A stretch of 64,000 nt of DNA, from positions 10,814,953 to 10,878,952 of the forward strand of contig NC_088324.1 of NCBI RefSeq assembly GCF_910592395.1, given 5' to 3'. Positions 48,399 through 58,053 of the stretch are shown here, one piece after another. Position numbers and translations under genes: made by a program. The notes under the pieces are model-generated. The model searched no databases. It worked only from the letters and a program-made list of their open reading frames with translations, and had not been told where the DNA came from. Within the stretch, counting starts at the first letter, position 1. Every line of letters starts with the position of its first letter. Source of the stretch: Lineus longissimus. Lineage: Eukaryota > Nemertea > Pilidiophora > Heteronemertea > Lineidae.

Positions 48399-50881
48399 CT
48401 GAAATGGAAGGTTCAGCAAGTTTACAGAGCGAACTACCCCAACTGCAACAACCCAGTTGCTACGCTTCAAAATAAAGTTACACTGCTGATGCGATCTGCA
48501 CTAGCTAAACGAATACTAACTACATGGCATATTGTAGAACTGGTAGGCCTAAAGTAATACAGAAACTGAATATACTTTACGAGTTCAGGTAGGTAGAGGC
48601 CTACCAGATACGTACAATCTTCCACGCTTCATCTTCACCAGGCACGTACTGTCAAGTGCAAGTGGTGCCTACCAACACAGCCTTGCCCAGGCTCCAGCCC
48701 TTTACCCATACCCGTTTAGAGATCCGGACGGACCTGGCACGAACATGGCCGGATGGCAGATACTGAGATAGAAGCAACACTCAAGCAGCACAGGCGCCTT
48801 GCTCTAGTGGTATTCGTAGCCAACTTGCTACTCAGCAGTCACCGTGACCACCATAAACTAGTGCATTGTTTCACGTGTAAATGTACAGGGAAGCATGTAG
48901 AATACACATAAACCATGGGCGCAGCCATCTTGGTTCGGAACCTTTGCGATGGCTTATTTCACTTCAGCCCCTTTTTCTCTGAAATGGGGGTTATTGGGGC
49001 ATTGCCATTGCTATATCACGTATTTCATTTTATTTAGATTCAGACTGTTTTTTCACTTTTTTGATTGAGCTTCAAGTTATCGTGTATTTCTAAGTTGATT
49101 TGAGGTGAAAATCAAGGCAAAAATACCTCAGCACGGAGACTGCTAAAGAGGAAGTATGGGGTGAAAATTCCAAAATCAGAGGGTTCCAACCTCTGAATAG
49201 GAGTTAATAAAATACCTAAAACAGCAGTAATAAGTACGTTTTTAGAATATCTTACGAGATAATATACCAAAATTTTAATTCATGTTAAGAAATTTATAAA
49301 ATGTTGTCTTTAAAGTCGTGATTATAGGAAACAATTTTGTTTTTACCATATGTACTTTCAGGATATAACAGAAATAGGTCAAAGTGTCATGGCCGCTTTT
49401 AAGAAAGCAGACCAGATCAATAAAAAACGAACAATTTTCAGTAAATTACGTGGTTGCTTTCCATGAAAACCCTTCCTATACGTACTAGTGCCTTCCTTTG
49501 TGGCCAGATTATCCGGATGTTTCTCCGAAAAATTCCCCAAGCACTCAAAGTATGTCATTAAACTCGATCAAAAAATCGGCAAAAAGTACACTGTATATTT
49601 TACGTACGTGCATTCTCGGATTCTGCATTCTCCTGCAAGCTACATGCAATGCACTGTGTGCACTGCCCATTTTTCATCATGACAGGTCGTTGTTGAGGTT
49701 GCAGTGTGGGGGAGGAGGGGGCTGCGTGATGGTTCTGATACAAACTATTGGTAGGGACTTGTGATCCTGTCTATTGGAATGCTCATTTGCTGTCCATCTC
49801 TGTCACAATCACAAACTTTCAACAGTAGTATACCGGTACTGCGGTAGCGCGGTAGGCCTTAAGATTAAGAATGCAGAAGAAGAGGATTCTGCAACAAAAC
49901 AAACCAAATGCGCACACTCAGAACACATCAGAAGGCCTAAGCCTTGCTTTTATTTATCAAAAACAATAAGATTCATTATCATTGATTCCTTTGTAGGCAT
50001 GTACAAATGCAGTTTGTGGTGTCCCTATTGCAGTTATTCTGGTAAAGTACCAAAAACATTGTAATGAAGTGAAATCACTTTACATTCATTTCATGATTCA
50101 GCCACAGTTTTTGACACTTACTATATCACTATTCTGAGCACTCTATTCTGTTATTCAAACACATGCTTGGTCCACCACAGACGATGAGGTGTTCACTCCG
50201 ACTAGAAATAGTCTGACTTTCATTTTGATTTTATTGTCTTATCCTTATTGTCCCAATGAGGTCTTCATACTCTTCAAACTTAAATTATCTTTTCTTTAAT
50301 TTTTGATTAAGTCCTAATTTTTTTGCATTCACATCTTTGGTGCTACCATTGTATTTGCCACTTTGGAAGGGTCTTGCTATTTTAGTTGCATGCTGTGTAT
50401 CATACCGCTTCTTTTGTTTGAACTTGATTCAACATGGGAATCCTTGTTCATCCACTGCCTCCTATGAGTCCACTCTTCTTGCTTGCAGAGAAAGAAAAAT
50501 ATCACATTCACAAACAAACAACACTGCCCCTGGTCCTGTTAGGGCAGAATGAAAATTGATAATATCCTTGGAATTTCCAAACAGCCTTAACAAGTTCCCG
50601 ATACTCACTTGATGAAACATGTGACTTATTGTAAAAGCAAAGCAATCTGTCATGTCTGTGATCCGACCAATGCCAATTGTTCTTGTAAAGTCTATTTAGT
50701 ATCAGATGAGGGTGATGGCTATGACAGGAATAACTCTGTATTTTGCTTACACATTAAATTAAGCTACAATGATTGGGTGTTCAGCAGAAACATCCATCTC
50801 TTGCTTTAGAGATGAAACAACCTGCTTAGTGTAAGAATTGGTTGTGTTGTCTTTGAATCACTCTTAATTTCTATATTTCAG
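48399..50881. promoter_or_regulatory. divergent region between RPS5 (-) and DIPK1 (+)
   Basis: This region must hold the noncoding 5' exon of RPS5 and the missing first coding exon of DIPK1. I could not fix either. No ATG-to-donor segment in the needed phase (ending phase 0) with a DIPK1-like N-terminus stood out. The GC-richer part at 48600-48940 is the likely promoter zone. Confidence 0.45.
48927..48939 (-). promoter_or_regulatory. YY1-type promoter motif
   Basis: On the minus strand the sequence reads CAAGATGGCTGC, one base from the animal core-promoter motif CAAGATGGCGGC. It sits between the divergent RPS5 and DIPK1 genes, where a start site is expected. This is a motif match only. Confidence 0.35.
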
Positions 50882-52632
50882 TTCTTTTCGCATCTGAAAT
50901 GTCGACACTTCATCATCCTCGGTCTGGCCGTGATTGGTGCTATGGTGCTAACAATAATTGCCATTGAGCATTATTATGACAACTGTCAAATACACTCATT
51001 CAAGAGGCACATGGTAAGTGTTGACAGTCCAGTCCAGATGTTTGATGGTGTAAGTGGATTGGATTAACCCTCGTAGTCTACGGTTGTTCATTTGACCTGT
51101 TTTACATGTATAGTCTTTTTCTTTTTCAGTGTTCTCTTTATGACCGTAACATCATCACAGGGCCACTTTGTCCAAAACTTTGCAAGACTGGTGAAATACA
51201 GATCAAGACATGTGAGACTGACAAAGACAAGTCGAAAATGGTACATGAGTCTGGATAATATTGACATTGTTATATGTATCTTTACATTACCTCTGCAAAA
51301 CAAAACTGAACTAGCTAATACTGTTCAGTCAAATAATCAATTGCAATCAAGGAATGAGATCTTACAAAGATGTCCCTCTTATTAAGTTCAACTAAGCGGA
51401 CTTCAAATAAGCAGCAAAAATCCAGCGAATTATCTCTCACACCAATACAAAATCCAACGCAATTTGTTTTGTGTCCTTTTCCAGGTCTATTTCACTGATC
51501 GATACGCACTCAGACTTGGCAAGTGGAGCGGTGAATTCCAAGTTGAACGCTATGCCAGTCCTTCGAGGTTTGAGACGCCCAAGCAAGGAACAAGTATGGA
51601 AGAATTCAGGTCGCTTCTTGGAGATTTTCTCCTTGCTCAGTTTGGAAAAATGGATCAGAGTAAAATCTATCGCAAGATTATACAGCTAGCAGATGTAAAC
51701 AATGATGGGAAGGTAGGTGGGATGATTTTTGTTTTTACTTGCTTGGGCTGATTCAATGGTTTTCTTAGACTGGATCCAAAGATAAGTCAGCTTTCCAGAT
51801 AAATCTGTGCTGAAATGCAGTATCTTGTAGGAGAAAGGTGATGAAGTGATCAACTGCCTCTCCAGAAAATCCTTCATCAAAGGTCTGTGACCTGTTTATT
51901 TGTTTATTTATCTAAACTTTTCTATTTCAGCTCTCCCTGTCTGAAGCGAAGACAATCTGGTCCCTGCTACAGAACAACGAGTTCTTCCTCTTGATCATTC
52001 TATCAGACAGCGCCCACGTCCCAAAAGTGAACGGATTCTGCGGTGACATGTATGCCATTGAGAAGATACCAAATACATACCTGTACCTGCGGTCTAAATC
52101 CGGGCTTATGTCTGTGTTGAGATCAGACCTATGGGGATTACCGGATTGGAAAAAACGGGCTAAAATTGCGGTGGGGTTGTTGGAGTTTGCATTAGAAGTG
52201 TATCAGCATGGCCCGGACGGTTCCTTTTATATGTGTGACACACAGCCGGAAAATATCGGCTATACAAAACAGTTTGATGTTCGCATCCAAGATTTATCAT
52301 TATTGTTATCTAATGCTACCTTACATAAATTATTACGGGGACATTTTTGTTCAAAAGATGAGGAGTGCATTTATACAGAACAGTGTAAGACGACATGTAA
52401 TTTAGGGATTCATAGGTGCACTGGAGACTTGATTCGACCTAGTCTCTCTGTCGTGTGTGAAATCCTCAATGACTATATACTAAGTGATACTCCTAGTGGG
52501 ATACAAGGTGAGGTGCAGAGACTGTTGGAACGGTGCACAGCATTGAACGTTTACTCAAAAAATATGCATATGGAACACTCGTTGATATTGAATGATTTAA
52601 AAAGTCTACTCTGGAAGCAAATCAGTTCATGA
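50882..52632 (+). CDS. DIPK1: DIPK1/FAM69 divergent protein kinase, first coding exon not found
   Basis: Type II membrane protein of the FAM69/DIPK1 family, secretory pathway (ER), with a cysteine-rich lumenal kinase-like domain of unknown substrate. Four phase-0 exons: 50882-51013, 51130-51240, 51485-51712, 51931-52632, giving 390 aa. Human relatives are about 430 aa, so about 30-40 N-terminal cytoplasmic residues are missing from a further upstream exon. The membrane segment IILGLAVIGAMVLTIIAI lies in the first exon listed. The family pattern CSLYDRNIITGPLCPKLC follows. An EF-hand-like loop DVNNDGKLSLSEA is split by the third intron. The kinase-like core has AKIAVGLLEFALEV, then SFYMCDTQPENIGYT and VRIQDLSLL, in place of classical HRD and DFG motifs. 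A cysteine cluster (CSKDEECIYTEQCKTTC) precedes GDLIRPSLSVVCEILNDYIL, and the end LILNDLKSLLWKQIS is characteristic. Whether it has catalytic activity is unknown. Confidence 0.9.
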
Positions 52633-53113
52633 ATATTATTAATAATGTGTTTATATAAAAGCTGCCCTGAAAATCCTCTTTCTAGTCTTAGAAATTATGT
52701 GCTTAGTCAGACTTCTTATCAAACATGTGCTAGCAGATGAACTTTCACCCTTGAAGGGTGCAGGGGGCATGCAATTGATAGGCATGCCAGGGTCAGTTGT
52801 ATAATTTTGCCTTATAAGGAACTCCTCTGGCATTTATTTGGTGGTTAGAATTTGTTGGGGAACCAATTTGGGTTGCCACAGCCTGGCTTAGTATTACTTC
52901 TACTGTTAGGAAATGTTTGCCGTTATCAAATATTAGGTGCTGGTATGATGTCCTCTTTTACATCCGCATTTCAAACTGATTTCATATTTTCTATATACAG
53001 GGATCATAAAATTAAGATGAGTTTTGTAATTCTGTAGTTGAGTTGATTTCTGTTGGGTACCTATTTGGATCATTTTAAAGTGACATGGGAACTCTTGCAG
53101 CAGCCAGTGTTCA

Positions 53114-53119
53114 AATAAA
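53114..53119 (+). terminator. polyadenylation signal of DIPK1
   Basis: AATAAA about 480 bases after the DIPK1 stop codon; the first canonical signal downstream. Confidence 0.5.
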
Positions 53120-53522
53120 AAATATTTGAAAGTAATTCTAGTCAAATACCTTCATTCATCGCAGATTATAATAGCATCATAAAGCACCAATTGTTCTGCA
53201 AGCCCCTCATAGTAGAGGCTAGGGGCTTGGTGAAGGTCGCATGAACTTCTCCCATACAAATCAAGAAAGTTCCATTGAGATGATTGTCCGAGAGGACAAA
53301 CTGTCCAATGGATGAAGTTTCCAAGTGAGCAAAATCTTCCAAGGAAGATACGTCTGCAGACCGATGAATTTCCTCCCTGGGTGAAATGTTCCCAGGAACA
53401 AAACGATGATGTTCTAAGATGAATTGTCACTCTGGTCAATTGTCCTAATGAACGAAGCTTCGGGCCATAACTATAACCAGCTCAAAGAGGGGCACTGGTT
53501 CTATAGTCAATACCTCGGATAT

Positions 53523-53855
53523 TAACACCTTCAATGCCGAACCACGTAGATCTACGTGGCCCAAATCCCGCCTCTTTGAGCTGGTTATCGGAGTCTCATG
53601 GACTTCATGAAAGAACTTCGCCATCGCCATCTTCAGGCCAAGATAGGAACTGAAACGGTCTTTTCAGTTCCTACCTTGCCCTGAAGATGGCGATGGCGTA
53701 GTTCAGAACTTGAAATGACTTCATGGACGAACTACGCCATCGCCATCTTCAGGGCAAGGTAGGAACTGGAAAGACCTCTTCTTGTCTTTTCAGTTCCCAC
53801 CTAGCCCTGAAGATGGCGATGGCGTAGTTCTTTCATGAAGTCCCTGAAGGTGTTA
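53523..53855. mobile_element. MITE-like element, AACACCTTCA family, copy 2, with nested hairpins
   Basis: The ends TAACACCTTCA and TGAAGGTGTTA are exact inverted repeats. The left side carries GCCGAACCACGTAGATCTACGTGG and CTCTTTGAGCTGGTTATCGG, homologous to the element at 5969-6098. Inside are two consecutive long hairpins, 53613-53704 and 53729-53830, both with arms GCCATCGCCATCTTCAG and CTGAAGATGGCGATGGC. The paired GACTTCATGAAAGAAC/GTTCTTTCATGAAGTC segments lie just outside them. No coding capacity is seen. Confidence 0.75.
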
Positions 53856-53866
53856 TTGATGAAGCC

Positions 53867-54103
53867 AGGGGACGAGTTGCACTAATGGGCGAACCTAAAG
53901 AGGACGAACACAGAAGTCAAATAGATCAAGGGACTAATGTCCAGGCGACGAATTGTACTATAGATAAATCCAGGAGACGTGTTGCACTAACGGACGAACG
54001 TATAAGAGACTACCCAGAAACAGATTTTCTTTAGAGACAAACCCAGAAGACAAATTGTACCAAGGGACGAACCCAGGAGACAAATTATTGTCAGGAGGGA
54101 CGA
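53867..54103 (+). repeat. degenerate tandem repeat, GACGAA-rich
   Basis: Successive variants of CAGGAGACGAATTGYACTAA followed by GGGACGAAC recur every 35-50 bases with many substitutions. It looks like an old, decayed satellite and contains no gene. Confidence 0.5.
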
Positions 54104-55424
54104 GCTCAGTGCTTACGTGGTGCCCTTGTTCCCTGTGTCAATTTTCTTGGGGGTACAACATTTTCTTGAGAGATGAACGGTCCCTGACCCGGCGAGGGCT
54201 GCAGTGATTGTTCTAGTAGGAGTGAGATTGTCTCGGGGCAAAGAGAAATTCTTTCGATAAATAAGTTTCTTAGGCAGAATTGTCTGATAATGGCGATGTG
54301 ACCTCTAATTAGTTCTGCGGCATACACTTTTTTGCTACAGTCCGAATGTCAAACAGGCTATATATTCTAACCTTGGCATTTGTCCAACTGAAAACTCCAC
54401 CAAACGACAGGTTAAGCGGGCATGTACTAGTATAATCCGATTACGTTTTCTGACCTTCACGTCACGTTTGCTTTTCACCGCAACTTTGCAAGGACAACTT
54501 TGCCAAGATATACACCGCCACTGTCGACTTCTAAATCCAATCACGGTACCCGGGGGTTTCGGGAATCCATTCAGCAAAGGGCAGGCGTGTGACTGACCCA
54601 ATTCGGGGGAGGGGGGCGGTGGTCTACCGGTAACCCTGCTTTGACCCCCCCAGCAGAGTGATATATTCCCCCACCTCCCCGATCTGTGGTCTGCTGCGTT
54701 TAATCTGGGATTTACCGACGTCACTACCTTCCCTGCGCGAACAGAAAATCTCCGCGCACCTGTCAGCGTTGAGTTAGCGGGTGGGTAAGAAGTTGTAAGC
54801 GCGCGTAATCCATGATATTGGGCCTTGAACTTCAAAGTAGTGATAACTTGGGACTTGTGGTTGACCCACAACAAAATTGAGTCGGAATGGATCTTGAGTA
54901 AAAAACTGTCGTGGAGTTAGCAGCAAGTTAGATGATTTATGTCCAACATGGAGGGGTGATGGATGTAGGAGTTGCATAAAAGGTAGGCGTTGTCTTTACT
55001 ATGTTTCCATGGTTTCCCAGTACTTTGCACAGGGCTTTTTGCGGTGTGTGCCAATTCCTTATGAGGCATTGATAGTATCAAGGTCTTCCATCGTCGGAGC
55101 TGCGGCTGGCGCTGCTCGTAAAGGATGAGATTTAGAACAGCCCCATTTTGGTCAAATTTGGCTACCCTGTCCTTGGGGGGGAAATGATGAGCAGGCCTAC
55201 ATTAGACTCCCTGGGCAGCCCATTGTGACATCCTAATTGGGTCTCCTTGTGGTGAGGAAGGAGGCTGGTGAACTGCGTCCGGAGTGTATCCTACATGAGT
55301 TTTAAAGCCATTACCTGGGAGTCATTTGAATGACAACTGTAAACTCAGTCAGGAGCCATCAAGGCTTTTGCAGGAGAAATTGTGGAACTTGTGCAACAGT
55401 AGAACTGATCGCAGACCTTGAATA

Positions 55425-55592
55425 ATACATTGGAACCTCCCTTAGTAGACACCTCTGTATTGAGGACACCACTAGTTTTGGTCTCAAATTGGTTGTTTGC
55501 ATCTAATCTGACCTCTGTAATCAGGACACCTCTCTATCAAGGACAGCACTTGTCAGTACGGAGGGTGTCCTTGATAGAGAGGTTCTACTGAA
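55425..55592. mobile_element. MITE-like element, AGTAGAACC family, copy 2
   Basis: Left end TTGGAACCTCCCTTAGTAGA and right end CTCTCTATCAAGG-type sequence reading GATAGAGAGGTTCTACTG form inverted ends. Internal CACCTCTGTATTGAGGACAC, CTCTGTAATCAGGACACC and CTCTCTATCAAGGACA are degenerate repeats of one module. Related sequence occurs at 45805-45933 and about 59265-59322. Confidence 0.65.
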
Positions 55593-55921
55593 GTTGTAGA
55601 CAGCCTTTAGTTCCATAGTTATGTCTGGTTAAAACATTTCGATTGAATACTCGGTACCCCATTAAGTCTCATGCTGAGCAGGTCATATGACCAAGGTTAA
55701 TCAATACATGGGTATAGCATTATACCAACTATTAACATAACATATCAGGGGTTATGTAATGGCACGGCTCACCTCACATTTACCATACAGCTAGCAACAA
55801 AAAACAAGCAACCTGGCAAATTTTGGTCGGGCAAGCGGTCTAAAACCCATACCTGGGACCATAAGCATTTATAGCAGCGGTATCCAACTTGACACTCGAT
55901 TACAATTGCCAAGTTCCATTT

Positions 55922-57599
55922 GACAGGTTGGTCTGACTGTATTGCCATTGAGGACAGGTTGTTCCTTGATTGTCCATGGGATAGGTTGCTCCGACTGTAT
56001 TGCCATTGAGGACAGGTTGTTCCTTGATTGTCCATGGGATAGGTTGCTCTGACTGTATTGCCATTGAGGACAGGTTGTTCCTTGATTGTCCATGGGACAG
56101 GTTGCTCTGACTGTATTGCCATTGAAGACAGGTTGTTCCTTGATTGTCCATGGGACAGGTTGCTCTGACTGTATTGCCATTGAAGACAGGTTGTTCCTTG
56201 ATTGTCCATGGGACAGGTTGCTCTGACTGTATGGCCATTGAGGACAGGTTGTTCCTTGATTGTCCATGGGATAGGTTGCTCTGACTGTATGGCCATTGCC
56301 ATTGAAGACAGGTTGTTCCTTGATTGTCCATGGGACAGGTTGGTCTGACTGTATTGCCATTGAGGACAGGTTGTTCCTTGATTGTCCATGGGATAGGTTG
56401 CTCTGACTGTATTGCCATTGAGGACAGGTTGTTCCTTGATTGTCCATGGGATAGGTTGCTCTGACTGTATTGCCATTGAGGACAGGTTGTTCCTTGATTG
56501 TCCATGGGATAGGTTGCTCTGACTGTATTGCCATTGAGGACAGGTTGTTCCTTGATTGTCCATGGGACAGGTTGCTCTGACTGTATTGCCATTGAAGACA
56601 GGTTGTTCCTTGATTGTCCATGGGACAGGTTGCTCTGACTGTATTGCCATTGAAGACAGGTTGTTCCTTGATTGTCCATGGGACAGGTTGCTCTGACTGT
56701 ATGGCCATTGAGGACAGGTTGTTCCTTGATTGTCCATGGGATAGGTTGCTCTGACTGTATTGCCATTGAGGACAGGTTGTTCCTAGTCCATGGGATAGGT
56801 TGCTCTGACTGTATGGCCATTGAGGACAGGTTGTTCCTTGATTGTCCATGGGATAGGTTGCTCTGATTGTATTGCCATTGAGGACAGGTTGTTCCTAGTC
56901 CATGGGATAGGTTGCTCTGACTGTATGGCCATTGAGGACAGGTTGTTCCTTGATTGTCCATGGGATAGGTTGCTCTGATTGTATTGCCATTGAGGACAGG
57001 TTGTTCCTAGTCCATGGGATAGGTTGCTCTGACTGTATGGCCATTGAAGACAGGTTGTTCCTTGATTGTCCATGGGACAGGTTGCTCTGACTGTATGGCC
57101 ATTGAGGACAGGTTGTTCCTTGATTGTCCATGGGATAGGTTGCTCTGACTGTATTGCCATTGAGGACAGGTTGTTCCTTGATTGTCCATGGGACAGGTTG
57201 CTCTGACTGTATTGCCATTGAAGACAGGTTGTTCCTTGATTGTCCATGGGACAGGTTGCTCTGATTGTATTGCCATTGAGGACAGGTTGTTCCTTGATTG
57301 TCCATGGAATAGGTTGCTCTGACTGTATTGCCATTGAGGACAGGTTGTTCCTTGATTGTCCATGGGATAGGTTGCTCTGATTGTATTGCCATTGAGGACA
57401 GGTTGTTCCTTGATTGTCCATGGGACAGGTTGCTCTGATTGTATTGCGATTGAGGACAGGTTGTTCCTTGATTGTCCATGGGACAGGTTGCTCTGATTGT
57501 ATTGCCATTGAGGACAGGTTGTTCCTTGATTGTCCATGGGACAGGTTGCTCTGATTGTATTGCCATTGAGGACAGGTTGTTCCTTGATTGTCCATGGGA
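55922..57599. repeat. 58-bp minisatellite, about 29 copies
   Basis: The unit reads GGACAGGTTGTTCCTTGATT, then GTCCATGGGATAGGTTGCTC, then TGACTGTATTGCCATTGA. Common variants are GGGATAGG/GGGACAGG, TTGAGG/TTGAAG, TGACTG/TGATTG and TATTGCC/TATGGCC. Three units (near 56781, 56893, 57005) are 4 bp shorter (TTCCTAGTCC), and one near 56285 has 6 extra bases (GCCATTGCCATTGAAG). Because 58 is not a multiple of 3 and the minus strand lacks stops in every phase, long antisense open frames appear in all three frames; these are artefacts of the repeat. Confidence 0.97.
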
Positions 57600-58053
57600 T
57601 TCGGCTAAAATTCCTGACACCAGCACATTTCACGCTGTTCAAAATCCAACACCTTACAGTAACACCAATATTGAGCACTAGCCTACAGTCATTTTTCGCT
57701 CTTGATACAAAGGTCAGTTTTCAGAAGGGGGCAAGGTGTGAAACCTTGTGTCTTAAAAAGGAAATTTGTTGTTAAGCAAAAGGTCACAACTGTGTCGATG
57801 ATGCTAATGAAGCAGCAGGAAGATATAAGGAATCTTGTAACTTGGTATTTGAGTTAGAACACTGTCTCGATCAGCGCTGCTCGAGTTCTTAATGATATTG
57901 TAAATAACTTCTGGGCTGCACCAAGACGTACGCTGACAAACACTTGCCTGACGTGTATGTGGGTTGTTTTCTATTGGTCTGAGTTGGCCATCATAGGATC
58001 CATTTCAGCCTGGGGTGATTTATTCACACTTCTCTGATATTTTGTTCTTGTAG

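Larger units (their letters stand above)
52633..55915. other. intergenic, repeat-rich stretch between DIPK1 and the NR6A gene
   Basis: Contains the DIPK1 polyadenylation signal, a hairpin-rich MITE cluster (53523-53855), degenerate tandem sequence (53867-54103), a GC-rich patch (54400-54800), and a terminal-inverted-repeat element (55425-55592). The GC-rich patch could be the NR6A promoter: a possible donor (AAAAG then GTAGGC) lies at about 54981. The minus-strand open frame at 54335-54874 has no family resemblance. Confidence 0.5.

Noticed and set aside
52933..53145. Short minus-strand frames downstream of DIPK1
   Set aside because: They overlap the DIPK1 3' UTR before its AATAAA and have no recognisable content.
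53199..53229. Small hairpin AAGCCCCT...AGGGGCTT as a possible RNA gene or terminator
   Set aside because: Too short and isolated, with no sign of tRNA or microRNA precursor structure.
54335..54874. 179-codon minus-strand open frame
   Set aside because: It lies in a GC-rich patch, has low-complexity composition and no recognisable domain; more likely promoter-proximal noncoding DNA of the NR6A gene.
55769..57678. Long minus-strand open frames of 223-353 codons with repeated MDNQGTTCPQW and SNLSHGQSRNNLSSM motifs
   Set aside because: They arise because the 58-bp minisatellite lacks minus-strand stops in any phase; all three frames read equally well, there is no splice or start logic, and they follow the repeat boundaries exactly.
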